From Nitrospinaceae bacterium (GTDB lineage: Bacteria; Nitrospinota; Nitrospinia; Nitrospinales; Nitrospinaceae): a stretch of DNA of 64,000 bases. The translations under genes and the position numbers were made by a program. This document shows positions 37,255 to 46,160 of this stretch, one piece after another. Each line of letters opens with the position of its first letter. Within the stretch, counting starts at the first letter, position 1. The notes beneath the pieces are model-generated. The model worked only from the letters and a program-made list of their open reading frames with translations, did not search any database and was not told where the DNA came from. The DNA lies in the NCBI GenBank assembly GCA_024644405.1, contig JAHELC010000001.1:382854-446853 (forward strand), written 5' to 3'.

Positions 37255-38316
37255 ATGGCTGAAGATACCTCTGGAGTGGTAGATTACGTCACCGTTTCAT
37301 TACCCAGAAAACCGCGATTGGCTCCCTGGGTCACATTGGTTGACCTGGGCGACAACCGCATGCAATTGCGTGGCGCGGAGTTCTCTTTAACCTTACAGCA
37401 TCCTTTGTTCATCGAAACCTTCCAATCCGTCCACCCCTTGCTGGACGGCCAGCGCACCGTCGAGGAAATCGTCGCATCCAGCGACCCCAAATATCTGCCT
37501 ACCACGATTACTTTTTTGCTCAAGATGCTGCGCGCCAACGGTATTTTGCAGGAGGGAGTTATTTCCCCTCCGCCGCCCCTGACCCCGGAAAATCTTAAGG
37601 AACATGAAAACCTGCTCCAGTTCTTTTCTCATTTTGTGCTGGATCCGGTGGGCACACTGGCACAGTTGCATCAGGCGCAGGTGGCATTACTCGGTTCCGA
37701 TTCAATCAAAGACCGGATTCAACAGGGTCTCCAGAGCATGGGTTTTGGTTCCCTGGTGGAAATTGAAGGCCTCAGCAAAAAGACCGATTATGATTCGTCT
37801 CAACTTCATAAGGAGATCATCAGGCAACTGGAAGGCGTGGATTTCCTCATCGCCTGCCAGGACACGACAGATCACCGTTTCTTTCAGACCCTGAACGCAG
37901 TCTGTCTCGAAACCCAGACCCGTTGGATGCATGTGACTATTTCCGGAACCAAGGGCTTGATGGGACCCACGATCATACCCCATCAGTCGGCCTGTTATAT
38001 GTGCTACGACAAACGCCTGGCATCCAACGCATCAGAACTGCAAGATTATCTGGCCTACCAAAAACAAACCGGCCCATCCAAAAATGAAGGGTTTTTAAAT
38101 CCCCTATGGTCAACCCTGGCGGAACAGGTCACTCTGGAAGTGGCGCGGATTATCTCCGGCTTTGCGCCGCCTAGAACCATTGGACGGCTCTATGAATTTG
38201 AAGCGACGACCCCTATGGTGGAAGGACATGACGTTCTACGACTTCCGCGATGTCCTGCCTGTAATTTGAAAGAACCGAAGCGCGAGCCGTGGGATTTGAT
38301 CTCATTAAACCAATGA
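37255..38316 (+). CDS. TOMM cyclodehydratase partner (E1-like, leader-binding C protein)
   Basis: The 353-residue protein fits the E1-ubiquitin-activating-like partner that presents the precursor to YcaO. An N-terminal winged-helix recognition element is likely at about 25-105 (FIETFQSVHPLLDGQRTVEE). An E1-like Rossmann region follows (VALLGSDSIKDRIQQGLQSM), and then the four-cysteine zinc site C247-x2-C250 and C333-x2-C336 (CYMCYDKR, RCPACN). The ATP-binding residues of true E1 enzymes are not evident, as expected for this group. Its TGA overlaps the YcaO ATG by four bases. ATG at 37255 follows an AGGA site. Confidence 0.9.
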   Translation: MAEDTSGVVDYVTVSLPRKPRLAPWVTLVDLGDNRMQLRGAEFSLTLQHPLFIETFQSVHPLLDGQRTVEEIVASSDPKYLPTTITFLLKMLRANGILQEGVISPPPPLTPENLKEHENLLQFFSHFVLDPVGTLAQLHQAQVALLGSDSIKDRIQQGLQSMGFGSLVEIEGLSKKTDYDSSQLHKEIIRQLEGVDFLIACQDTTDHRFFQTLNAVCLETQTRWMHVTISGTKGLMGPTIIPHQSACYMCYDKRLASNASELQDYLAYQKQTGPSKNEGFLNPLWSTLAEQVTLEVARIISGFAPPRTIGRLYEFEATTPMVEGHDVLRLPRCPACNLKEPKREPWDLISLNQ

Positions 38317-39692
38317 TTGCCTCGAACCATGCTCACCTGTCTCTCAAAAACCTGCAAAACGCCCCCCCTAAAACCCTGACCGACGCCCTGCAATCCGCCA
38401 GAAAATTAATCAGTAAACGTACCGGCATCATTTCAACGGTAGAATTTGAAAATTTGGCCTCCGGCGATCCGTCGTTCTATTTTGCCCGAAGCACTCCCGC
38501 GAATTCTTTTGCCCTGAATGGTATGGAAACCCTGAATTACGGGGATGCCGCCTCCATCGATCCCAAACGAGCCATCATGAAGGCGGTGGGGGAAAGTATT
38601 GAACGCTACTGCCCCTCCCATTTCAAATATGAAGATTTTGTTTTGGCTGCTCACAACGATTTGGACTGCGAAGCCGTTCATCCGGCGGAGTTTGCGCTGT
38701 TCAGCGAAAAACAATATGCCGAGACCGGTTTCCATTTCTCCCGACCGACGGACTCCACCCCATTGCGCTGGGTTTCGGCCTATTCGATCAGTCATGACCG
38801 GCCGGTTTTGATTCCGGCCTCTTTTGTTTACATCCCTTATTATTCTGATCTCTCGCACGAGCCTCTTGTTCATAACCCCATTTCCACCGGTCTGGCTTGC
38901 GGTTCCAGTCTCGCACCGGCTATTTATAAGGCCATTCTGGAAGTCATTGAGCGCGACGCCTTTATGATCATGTGGCAAAATCAACTGCCCTGCCCAAGGA
39001 TTGACCTCGGCACCACTCATGATCCAATCAATCAGTCCATGTTAAATGAGTTGGAAATCTTGCCGGTTGAGTGCCAGGCTTATCTCCTCCCCTCGGATAT
39101 CGAGGTCCCTGTGATCATGGTGGTACTCAAAAATACTGCAGGCCATCTCCCCCATACGGTTATGGGGATCTCGGCAGACCTCAATCCCGACAAAGCCCTC
39201 ATGCTGGCTCTGGAAGAAGCGTGTATGACTTGGGTGGGAATGGGAAGATATGCCCGGGCTCAGAAAGACTACAAACCCTCGGAAGATTACCAACATATAA
39301 ATACCGTGATACTTCATGCAATGGCTCATGCCCTGGATCCGGCTCTCGGCAAGTCTCTGGAGTTCCTCAATAATTCCAATGACCTGCTTGCCATTCAAGA
39401 TATAAAAAATGCCTATACTGAAAATATGGTTAATAATATTCAAACCCTGGTGGACAAACTGAATGAAAAGGATTTAAATGTAATCCTCAAGGATTTGACC
39501 ACCGTCGATGTGGATGAAGCGGGGTTCAAAGTGATCCGTGCGGTGGTTCCCGGAATGCAGCCTCTGGATATCAATCATACCCGCAGGCATTTGGGAGGCA
39601 CCCGGCTCTATGAAGTTCCATGCGACATGGGTCTGAGGAGTCACCCTGTTTCGGAAGAAGATATAAACCCTTATCCACATATGTTTCCTTAA
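38313..39692 (+). CDS. YcaO-domain azoline-forming cyclodehydratase (D protein)
   Basis: YcaO enzymes use ATP to activate backbone amides so that Cys/Ser/Thr side chains cyclise to azolines. ATP/magnesium motifs are visible: KAVGESIERYCPS, LEVIERDAF and ALEEACMTW. The chain ends in a proline-rich tail, NPYPHMFP, which in TOMM-type YcaO proteins reaches the active site. The start is taken as ATG 38313, overlapping the previous stop as ATGA and therefore coupled; a GTG eight codons upstream is open but less likely. At 459 residues it is a split D protein working with the gene before it. Confidence 0.95.
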   Translation: MIASNHAHLSLKNLQNAPPKTLTDALQSARKLISKRTGIISTVEFENLASGDPSFYFARSTPANSFALNGMETLNYGDAASIDPKRAIMKAVGESIERYCPSHFKYEDFVLAAHNDLDCEAVHPAEFALFSEKQYAETGFHFSRPTDSTPLRWVSAYSISHDRPVLIPASFVYIPYYSDLSHEPLVHNPISTGLACGSSLAPAIYKAILEVIERDAFMIMWQNQLPCPRIDLGTTHDPINQSMLNELEILPVECQAYLLPSDIEVPVIMVVLKNTAGHLPHTVMGISADLNPDKALMLALEEACMTWVGMGRYARAQKDYKPSEDYQHINTVILHAMAHALDPALGKSLEFLNNSNDLLAIQDIKNAYTENMVNNIQTLVDKLNEKDLNVILKDLTTVDVDEAGFKVIRAVVPGMQPLDINHTRRHLGGTRLYEVPCDMGLRSHPVSEEDINPYPHMFP

Positions 39693-39710
39693 TTGTAAAG
39701 AGATTCGGCC

Positions 39711-40553
39711 ATGTCAAAAATAAGAGCAAACTCGATTCCCGCGCTGGAATCCCAACTGGACACCCCTCCCCCTTCCCTGTCCGAGCTGTATCACGAAAAC
39801 ACCAAAATACATCCCCTGACCGCTAAAGATCTAAAGATGATTCCTTCGAGTGATTATTCCACTGCCGATCTGCAGGCCATGTCAAGGGCCTACAAGCAAT
39901 ACCCTTCTTTGCCACGGGTCAAGCTTCCTCCGATTGAGAACATCACTCAAAACGGCCGTACGTTTGATGAGGTGGTTTCATCCCGGAGAAGCCAGCGGGA
40001 TTTTGCAGATCTTGAATTGGACCTGGATGAATTGTCCAAAATCCTGCACCAGAGTTATGGCATTACCGGGGAAATTTCTACCAACAAGGGATTCCGTCAG
40101 GATTTAAGATCCGCTCCCTCAGGGGGTGGCCTCTACCCGGCGGAAATCTATATTGCGGTCCGCAGGGTTACCGGAGTCGCGCCCGGAATCTATCATTACA
40201 ACGTACCGAATCATGAATTGGAATTATTGATTCCGGGCGATCCCACCGAGAAAATGCACGAGGTTTGTTGTGGGCAGGAATATGTTCACCAAGCCTCATT
40301 CATCATCCTGATCTCAGGAGTCCTGGAACGGACGAAGCTCAAGTATGGCGAACGCGGATACCGGTATGTCTTACTCGACATTGGGCATCTCGGTCAGAAT
40401 ATTTACCTCTCCTGCACCGCTTTACAGCTGGCTATCATGACCACCTGCGGCTTTTTTGACGACGAGGCCAACAAACTCCTGCGTCTCGATGGCGTGGACG
40501 AAACCGCCATGTACGTGGCCTTCGTCGGAAAACGACAAGCGCTGAACAAATAG
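39711..40553 (+). CDS. SagB-type FMN-dependent azoline dehydrogenase
   Basis: The nitroreductase-like fold is recognised by SSRRSQRDFAD, SYGITGE, RSAPSGGGLYPAEIYIAVRR, GIYHYN and RYVLLDIGHLGQNIYLSCTA. Such enzymes oxidise thiazolines and oxazolines to aromatic azoles with FMN. It lies 18 bases after ycaO, so the peptide product is expected to carry aromatic rings. The N-terminal 60 residues are typical of the family. It is the last gene of the cluster; no transporter, protease or immunity gene follows before Hsp20. Confidence 0.93.
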   Translation: MSKIRANSIPALESQLDTPPPSLSELYHENTKIHPLTAKDLKMIPSSDYSTADLQAMSRAYKQYPSLPRVKLPPIENITQNGRTFDEVVSSRRSQRDFADLELDLDELSKILHQSYGITGEISTNKGFRQDLRSAPSGGGLYPAEIYIAVRRVTGVAPGIYHYNVPNHELELLIPGDPTEKMHEVCCGQEYVHQASFIILISGVLERTKLKYGERGYRYVLLDIGHLGQNIYLSCTALQLAIMTTCGFFDDEANKLLRLDGVDETAMYVAFVGKRQALNK

Positions 40554-40640
40554 GGCAGGATTCGAAGACCCTGCACAAACTGCAGCATCCCGGACGCCGC
40601 CAGCCCTCAAGGCGCGACAGCGCATTTTTTACCCCCCACC

Positions 40641-40669
40641 TTGACACGCCCTGCCGGCGATTCTATTTA
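40641..40669 (+). promoter_or_regulatory. Sigma-70 promoter of the Hsp20 gene
   Basis: TTGACA (40641-40646), 17 bases, then TATTTA (40664-40669). It shows that the small heat-shock gene is transcribed separately from the azole-peptide cluster. Confidence 0.7.
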
Positions 40670-40741
40670 TAGATCAGAAAAGATGGTTCGGTACCGAACT
40701 GGAATATCTGTAACCCTGAAACCTGTTCCAGGAGGATCATC

Positions 40742-41185
40742 ATGAACATTGTTAAATATGCACCCAAAACCTATATGGATCGGATTTTTGATTCCGATCG
40801 TTTTTTCAACGAGTTCTGGCCATGGTCTCCGGCGGATGACCGGCGTAGTTATGGCCAAGACCTGAAAGTCAACATCGTTGAGAATAAGGACAACTATACC
40901 CTGACCGCTGAGGTTCCAGGACTGACGGAAAAAGATATCGACCTGGAGGTCAAAGAGGGTCGAATGACCCTGAAAGGCCACGTTGAGGAATCGCAGGAGA
41001 AGGAAGAGGAACATTACCGGATGCGGGAATTCAGCCGCAGAAGCTTTGAACGGTCCTTCACCGTCGGCGAAGGTGTCGATCAGGACAATATTTCCGCCAA
41101 ACTGGAAAACGGCGTCCTGACGGTAGTTTTGCCCAGGAAGGAAGAGGCCAAACCGAAAACCGTCAAAGTGGAAATCGGTTCTTAA
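40742..41185 (+). CDS. Hsp20/alpha-crystallin small heat-shock protein
   Basis: The 147-residue chaperone holds unfolding proteins. The alpha-crystallin domain covers about 40-140 (DLKVNIVENKDNYTLTAEVP, GLTEKDIDLEVKEGRMTLKG, FSRRSFERSFTVGEGVD). The characteristic A-K-L-E-N-G-V-L-T-V-V-L-P closes the domain. AGGAGG precedes ATG at 40742. A terminator follows. Confidence 0.96.
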   Translation: MNIVKYAPKTYMDRIFDSDRFFNEFWPWSPADDRRSYGQDLKVNIVENKDNYTLTAEVPGLTEKDIDLEVKEGRMTLKGHVEESQEKEEEHYRMREFSRRSFERSFTVGEGVDQDNISAKLENGVLTVVLPRKEEAKPKTVKVEIGS

Positions 41186-41198
41186 TTCCTCAAAAATA

Positions 41199-41232
41199 AA
41201 CCCACGTTTCTTCGGGAACGTGGGTTTTTTTT
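41199..41232 (+). terminator. Intrinsic terminator after Hsp20
   Basis: aacccacgtt / aacgtgggtt pair across an eight-base loop and run into a T-stretch. Confidence 0.93.
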
Positions 41233-41344
41233 ATTTTATTCTGTTATATAATATTAAACTGACTTTTGAATCATTAACCCGGCTTTTTCAAGAATTCGCC
41301 GGAGCGATGCCTTTATAGCCTTGTATTATCTGGAAGGAATAACC

Positions 41345-41695
41345 ATGAAATCGCTTGCGTCGATCAACACGAAAGACATCGAAACCATTAAAATGGCTCT
41401 GAACGACGCTATTTCGGATATCAATATGGAACTCAAAAATGCTCTTTCAGAAGCGAAAATGAAAGAGGTCATGGAATATAAAACCCGCTACACCCGGGTC
41501 TATGACAAATTGAGAACCAACCCCTCCATTTACGCCCTGGCTGAATACGAGCTGGATATCGCGGCCGGCGGCCTCAACGACGCCATTGAAATGCTCGAGG
41601 AAAATATGGCGGACGATCTGGACGACCAGGAAAAATCTGACATCCTAACCTATAAAAACGATTGTCAACGGGTCATCGACATCCTCGCCGGCTAA
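41345..41695 (+). CDS. Small helical protein of unknown function
   Basis: ATG at 41345 has AAGGA six bases upstream; a TTG eight codons earlier lacks support. The 116-residue product is highly charged and predicted to be almost wholly helical, with heptad-like spacing in MALNDAISDINMELKNALSE and a second acidic helix near the C-terminus. No signal peptide, membrane segment or known motif is visible. A dispersed repeat begins at its stop codon. Confidence 0.65.
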   Translation: MKSLASINTKDIETIKMALNDAISDINMELKNALSEAKMKEVMEYKTRYTRVYDKLRTNPSIYALAEYELDIAAGGLNDAIEMLEENMADDLDDQEKSDILTYKNDCQRVIDILAG

Positions 41696-41898
41696 CCCTC
41701 TAGCGAGGGAAGCAACTGGCTAACGGTTAACGGCAACCGACGAATACCGTGCGCAATTGAAACATTGGGTCCAGCGTCACGCTGGCCGGGCAGGAGCGGC
41801 GAACCGCCGCAGGTAATTTTAAAACACCAGCTGGCGAAAATACCTCTCCGATTCTAAGATAACGCTCCCGCTAAATTTGCTCCGGGCCTTGCCCGGGC
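41696..41898. repeat. Dispersed intergenic repeat, copy 1
   Basis: Begins with the hairpin ccctctagcgaggg, continues with aactggctaacggttaacgg and gcgcaattgaaa, and has ccgggccttgcccggg at the end (41881-41896). Copy 2 at 42404-42493 shares the same order of blocks without the 120-base middle insert. A diverged copy 3 lies on the other strand at 58931-58995. Confidence 0.75.
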
Positions 41899-42117
41899 TT
41901 AGAAGTTGACGTAATAGCCGTAGGCAAACAGCCAGCCCGTAATCCCCGTCCCCGCCGCCATGCACAACACCCAGGCGATCCGACTGTTGCGTTTCATTTT
42001 AGGGTGATCGTCATACATCCATGCAGCGTGGATCATCATCCCCATAAAATACGAGATGACGAGAAAAGCCAGAAACAGCACCACCAGCATGAACGGCGTA
42101 AATTCCAGCGATTCCAA
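41899..42117 (-). CDS. Small membrane protein, two helices
   Basis: The 72-residue protein has hydrophobic helices at about 8-31 and 48-70, separated by a basic loop (DDHPKMKRNSRIAW). No motif is recognised. It lies 32 bases downstream of another two-helix protein gene in the same orientation and between two copies of the dispersed repeat, so the pair may move or be expressed together. Confidence 0.6.
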   Translation of the reverse strand: MESLEFTPFMLVVLFLAFLVISYFMGMMIHAAWMYDDHPKMKRNSRIAWVLCMAAGTGITGWLFAYGYYVNF

Positions 42118-42149
42118 ACTTAGACCTCCATCCGCAACGTGGGTGGGAC

Positions 42150-42359
42150 TTATAAAATAAAACCGGATTTAGAGATCCCCAGGGCGACCAGCAGATTGGA
42201 CAGACCCCACAGGGCGAGGACAGTACCCACAAACCCCAGGGTCACCTTGAGAAGTATTATGGAAAATTCCTTACGCGTCCGGGTTTGTTTGACCCAACTG
42301 ATGAGTATCGTCAATCCCATGACGATCAGGAAACTGATCCAGTAAAACCTAGCTGACAT
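42150..42359 (-). CDS. Small membrane protein, two helices
   Basis: The 69-residue protein has helices at about 5-22 and 34-61 with a basic segment between (KQTRTRKEF). No family is recognised. The ribosome-binding site is weak. It is probably co-transcribed with the similar-sized gene after it. Membrane location is the only solid inference. Confidence 0.55.
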   Translation of the reverse strand: MSARFYWISFLIVMGLTILISWVKQTRTRKEFSIILLKVTLGFVGTVLALWGLSNLLVALGISKSGFIL

Positions 42360-42403
42360 CTGCGTATTTTAGCAATCTTTTCAGGAATTGGGTAAAAATC
42401 CTG

Positions 42404-42493
42404 CCCTCTAGCGAGGGAGGTAACTGGCTGACGGTTAACAGTAATCGATGAGTGCCGTACGCAATTGAAAGGCAGTTCCGGGCCTTGCCCGGT
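42404..42493. repeat. Dispersed intergenic repeat, copy 2
   Basis: ccctctagcgagggaggtaa starts the copy; ctggctgacggttaacagta, gcaattgaaa and ccgggccttgcccgg follow, in the same order as in copy 1. It fills the space between the small membrane gene and the hydroxylase-family gene. Confidence 0.75.
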
Positions 42494-43281
42494 TAACGCG
42501 TGCTTCGAAAAGGCATGAGTACCAGTTTGGGCAGGGACACCTGCTCCGGCGTGCGAAATTCGGGGATACCGATGACGATCTCAGGCTGGGGTTTCTTGCC
42601 GTCGTGGATATAGGTCCCCAGCAGGCGGTCCCAGATAGACAAATTGAACCCGTAATTGGAGTTGGTCTCGTTCACCTCGACGGAATGGTGGATGCGGTGC
42701 ATATCCGGCGTCACGAACAGCCACCTGAGGGTGCGGTCCAGCCCCAGAGGCAGTTTGATGTTCGAATGGGAAAACTGTGCCATGCCATTGAGGATTGCCT
42801 CAAACACCACCACTGTCATCACTGACGGCCCCAGAGCCACCACCAGCCCCAGTTTGTAGATCATCGAGCCCAGGATCTCCAGCGGATGAAAGCGGAAGCC
42901 GGAGGAAACGTCCAGATCCAGATCGGAATGATGCACCTTATGGAACCGCCAGAAAAACGGAATCATGTGGAGCACCACATGCTGGAGATAAATCATCAGG
43001 TCCAGAAAAACGACCCCCACCGCCATCTCCAACGCCACCGGCCAATCGAGGTAATTGAGCAGACCCCAGCCCCGCTCCCCGGCGAAATGGGCCATGCCCA
43101 CCGCCGCCCCGCCCAGAGCCAACCGGACCAGCAGGACATTAAAGCCGGTGAGGGAAAAATTAATCGCCAGGCGCCGGGGTTTGGAGTCCACCGTCGGGTG
43201 CCGGGGTATGAGGCTTTCCAGGACCAGCATCAACACGAGCACGCCCAGAAATATTGAAAGACGAATTTGATCGACGGTCAT
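42493..43281 (-). CDS. Fatty-acid hydroxylase / sterol desaturase family membrane protein
   Basis: A di-iron membrane enzyme family: the three histidine clusters are HVVLH, HKVHH and HRIHH, in the standard spacing. Four to five hydrophobic segments surround them. Family members hydroxylate or desaturate lipids, sterols or carotenoids; the substrate here cannot be told. Length 262 is normal. It is followed closely by the 152-residue two-helix membrane protein upstream (21 bases between them), so the two may be expressed together. Confidence 0.92.
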   Translation of the reverse strand: MTVDQIRLSIFLGVLVLMLVLESLIPRHPTVDSKPRRLAINFSLTGFNVLLVRLALGGAAVGMAHFAGERGWGLLNYLDWPVALEMAVGVVFLDLMIYLQHVVLHMIPFFWRFHKVHHSDLDLDVSSGFRFHPLEILGSMIYKLGLVVALGPSVMTVVVFEAILNGMAQFSHSNIKLPLGLDRTLRWLFVTPDMHRIHHSVEVNETNSNYGFNLSIWDRLLGTYIHDGKKPQPEIVIGIPEFRTPEQVSLPKLVLMPFRSTR

Positions 43282-43302
43282 GAAAACTCGCAGTGAATGA
43301 GG

Positions 43303-43749
43303 TTATCTTAAATCGGGTCTCTGGCGCACCAGATTGATCACACCCTGGGTCATGAGGCCCAGAAACCAGATGGTCGTGAAGCAGATAAACCAGAGAAATA
43401 CCGCGTTGAACCAGTACTGGGCCGGACGGTAATCAACGGAATTATGAATTTGGGTGTTTATGTCTTTCTTCTCATTTTCCGAAGCCCGCACATAGGTGCG
43501 ATAGAAGGGGTGTGTCTGCCGGGCCGCAAAGGCCTCCATTTCCTCCCGCGGCAGCTTGATGAAGGTCGTGACCTCCATCCCGTTTTCGCGGAAGAAAATG
43601 CGCATCCTCTGCACCTCTTCGGAATCGGGAGGATTGGCCACACAATAGATGACGGTGGCCAGGGTCGACAATAGAAGGGAGCCCCACAGCGAAAACCGGC
43701 CCACCCATTGGTCAATTTTATCTTCCAACTCGTGCGGTGTTTCTTCCAT
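43303..43749 (-). CDS. Membrane protein of unknown function, two helices
   Basis: Hydrophobic helices lie near the N-terminus (about 20-42) and C-terminus (about 115-137), enclosing a charged region of about 70 residues likely to face the periplasm. ATG at 43749 is chosen with AAGGGG just upstream; the TTG four codons earlier is inside the ribosome-binding site. No family is recognised. It precedes the hydroxylase-family gene by 21 bases. Confidence 0.6.
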   Translation of the reverse strand: MEETPHELEDKIDQWVGRFSLWGSLLLSTLATVIYCVANPPDSEEVQRMRIFFRENGMEVTTFIKLPREEMEAFAARQTHPFYRTYVRASENEKKDINTQIHNSVDYRPAQYWFNAVFLWFICFTTIWFLGLMTQGVINLVRQRPDLR

Positions 43750-43890
43750 AATCCCCTTCAAAAAAAACGTCGAGTATTAAAATATTATCATAACCCCTCC
43801 TCTTCCGGTAGACTTCCGGGCTGGGGGGCTTATTTTTATTTTCTTTTATCATGATCGTTGTCCAAACGTCCCCGGCCAACAGGATGAGGT

Positions 43891-45216
43891 ATGAATTCCC
43901 AACGCTCCACCGGCTATGTCCGCCTGCTGAAAACCAATCGCCCTTTCCGCCATCTCTGGTACGGACAGGTGGTCTCCGAACTGGGTGACTGGCTGAACAG
44001 TATCGCCATCTACACGCTCGTCCTCAAGCTCAGCGGCACCGGCATGGCCATGGCCTCGGCCATGATGGCCAAGCTCCTGCCTATTTTCTTCGTCAGTCCG
44101 CTGGCCGGGGTCTTGATCGACCGGATGGATCGCAAAACCATCATGATCACCAGCGATGTGCTTCGCTTCGTGGTGGTGCTTGGGTTTCTGTTCGTGGATG
44201 ACGCCGGCGATCTATGGCTGCTGTACACCCTGGCGGTGGTGGAGATCGCGTTGGCCGGTTTTTTCGAACCCGCCCGGAGTGCCATTATCCCTTCCCTCAC
44301 CCCGCGTGAGGACCTGGTCACCGCAAACGCCCTCAGCGGTTCCACCTGGTCGGTGATGCTGGCCGTCGGCGCGGCGTTGGGCGGGGCGCTGGTGAGCTGG
44401 TTCGGCATCAAAACCGCGTTTGTCATAGACGCGTTTACGTTTCTCCTCTCGGCCTGGTTCATTGCCCGTATCCAATATCCTAAAGAAGCGCTGGCAAAAG
44501 AAAAAGCCGAACGCTCGGAGGTTTCAGGATTCAAAACGCTGAAGGACGGCATGAGTTACCTGATATCGCAACCGATGATTTTCGTCCTGGCTTTAATGAA
44601 ATCCGGACTGGCGGTCGCCGGCGGTGTGATGACCCTCATCCCGCTCTACGCCAATAAAATGTTCACCACCGCTTCCGGGATTTCGATGGCCATCGGCGCC
44701 ATGTATTCCGCAAGAGGATTGGGCGCGGCGCTGGGACCCATCCTCGTCAAGAAATTTTTCGGCGATTCCACCCGGGTACTTCAGCTCTCCATCCTGTTCG
44801 CGTTCTTTCTGGGCGCCCTGTCCTATTTTCTGTTTGCCCAATCGCATAGTTTGTGGTCCGCTTCGCTGAGTATCGCCCTCGCCACGTTTTTCGGCTCCAT
44901 CATCTGGGTGTTCAGTTCCGCGCTGATCCATCTGGAAGCCGACAGCCGGTTTCTGGGACGGGTGTTCAGCACCGAAATGGCGTTGTTGACGCTGGTGATG
45001 GGACTCAGCAACTGGTCGGCCGGGTTCGCCGTGGACCACTTGAGTTTGACGGCTCACCAAACCAGTATGTGGATGGCGGGCCTGTTCGTGATTCCGGGAG
45101 TGTTGTGGGGAGGGTATTTACTGTTCGTGAACTCCCAGTTCAAGCAGGGGGAAAGCGTGGACTCCGTCTGCCCTGTGGAACCCAGCGATTCGAAAATCCC
45201 TCCAACTTCGGTTTAA
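43891..45216 (+). CDS. Major facilitator superfamily transporter (EntS-like group)
   Basis: About twelve transmembrane segments are visible. LWYGQVVSELGDWLNSIAIY at the start and GVLIDRMDRKTIM in the 2-3 loop (the D-R-x-x-R/K signature) are typical of the MFS_3 group that includes siderophore exporters. The C-terminal tail is short and polar. The substrate is unknown. It is monocistronic by position; it lies 3.3 kb beyond the azole-peptide cluster, with unrelated genes between. Confidence 0.88.
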   Translation: MNSQRSTGYVRLLKTNRPFRHLWYGQVVSELGDWLNSIAIYTLVLKLSGTGMAMASAMMAKLLPIFFVSPLAGVLIDRMDRKTIMITSDVLRFVVVLGFLFVDDAGDLWLLYTLAVVEIALAGFFEPARSAIIPSLTPREDLVTANALSGSTWSVMLAVGAALGGALVSWFGIKTAFVIDAFTFLLSAWFIARIQYPKEALAKEKAERSEVSGFKTLKDGMSYLISQPMIFVLALMKSGLAVAGGVMTLIPLYANKMFTTASGISMAIGAMYSARGLGAALGPILVKKFFGDSTRVLQLSILFAFFLGALSYFLFAQSHSLWSASLSIALATFFGSIIWVFSSALIHLEADSRFLGRVFSTEMALLTLVMGLSNWSAGFAVDHLSLTAHQTSMWMAGLFVIPGVLWGGYLLFVNSQFKQGESVDSVCPVEPSDSKIPPTSV

Positions 45217-45232
45217 GCCGGAAGAAGAATGG

Positions 45233-45586
45233 TCACCCGCTGATGAAATGATCCGCCAGGGATTTTCCTATATCGAAATGGCTGGCGATCTGCCCACCGT
45301 TGTCCTGCGATTGCGCCCAGGCGTAAGCCTCCTCTACCTGTTCGCTGAAACCCAGGGCATGCAGCACGCCGACGGAAACATAGCTGGAAGCAAGATCGGG
45401 GGATTGCGAATAGCCCGCCACCAGCTCCCGCATGAACTCCATTTCCTCCGGCTTGAGACTCCGGTATTTGTTGACGAGGTTGACCAGATTCTCCTCACCA
45501 TAGGTGTTGTTGTAATTTGCCCCGACAATAGGTTCCCGGTACAGGCGGAGGATGTCCTCCTCCAGAAGTTTCCGATCCATACTCAT
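45233..45586 (-). CDS. Hypothetical helical protein after def
   Basis: The 117-residue protein is acidic and helical, with MDRKLLEEDILRLYREPIVG at the start (after M-S) and EQVEEAYAWAQSQDNGGQ in the second half. No family is recognised. ATG at 45586 lies four bases after the def stop codon, so the two are probably co-translated. The second ATG two codons later is equally possible. Confidence 0.6.
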   Translation of the reverse strand: MSMDRKLLEEDILRLYREPIVGANYNNTYGEENLVNLVNKYRSLKPEEMEFMRELVAGYSQSPDLASSYVSVGVLHALGFSEQVEEAYAWAQSQDNGGQIASHFDIGKSLADHFISG

Positions 45587-45590
45587 GAGT

Positions 45591-46160
45591 TTAAATCGCC
45601 CCCGGACTTTGAGCGGATTCCTTTTCGGTCCAATAGGTTTCCCATTCTTCCGCCCAGGCCAGTTGCGTGAGATCCGTCATCCGGTCAAGAAACACCTTGC
45701 CCTGCAAGTGATCGATCTCATGCTGCAAGACCACCGCCAGAAACCCCTTGGCTTCCACCACCATTTTTTTGCCTTCGCGCGAATAGGCTTCCACCGTTAC
45801 CTCCCGGGGCCGCGTCACGAGTCCTCGCAGGTCTTTCAAACTGAGACATCCTTCCCAGAACGAGGCGGTTTCTTTTGCAGAACGGGTGATCACCGGATTC
45901 ACATAAACGGTCAGGGGAATATCATCCTGTGAAGGGTAGCGCTCATTCTGCTGGTATTCCACGATGACTATTTGCAGCGAACGGGCAACCTGAGGTGCAG
46001 CAATACCAACCCCGCCCTCTTCCCGCATGGTATCGACCATGTCGTCGATCAATTGTTGCAGTTCATTGTCTTCGGATGCGGTCAATGCTTTCAAGTCAAC
46101 CGGCTTGGCTTTTTCCCGTAATATCGGATGGCCGAGTCGAGCAATATTCAAAACGGACAA
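45591..46160 (-). CDS. def: Peptide deformylase
   Basis: Def removes the formyl group from nascent proteins. The three metal-site motifs are present: GVGIAAPQV (about 50-58), EGCLS (cysteine ligand) and HEIDHLQG (two histidine ligands and the catalytic glutamate). Length 189 with a longer C-terminus than E. coli Def, ending in a Trp/Glu-rich tail. Its start lies in a region without a strong promoter. A small hypothetical gene follows after four bases; fmt is not in the window. Confidence 0.97.
   Translation of the reverse strand: MSVLNIARLGHPILREKAKPVDLKALTASEDNELQQLIDDMVDTMREEGGVGIAAPQVARSLQIVIVEYQQNERYPSQDDIPLTVYVNPVITRSAKETASFWEGCLSLKDLRGLVTRPREVTVEAYSREGKKMVVEAKGFLAVVLQHEIDHLQGKVFLDRMTDLTQLAWAEEWETYWTEKESAQSPGAI

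Noticed and set aside
43891-45216. MFS transporter as exporter of the azole peptide
   Set aside because: It is 3.3 kb away, separated by a terminator, several unrelated genes and opposite-strand units; there is no direct link.
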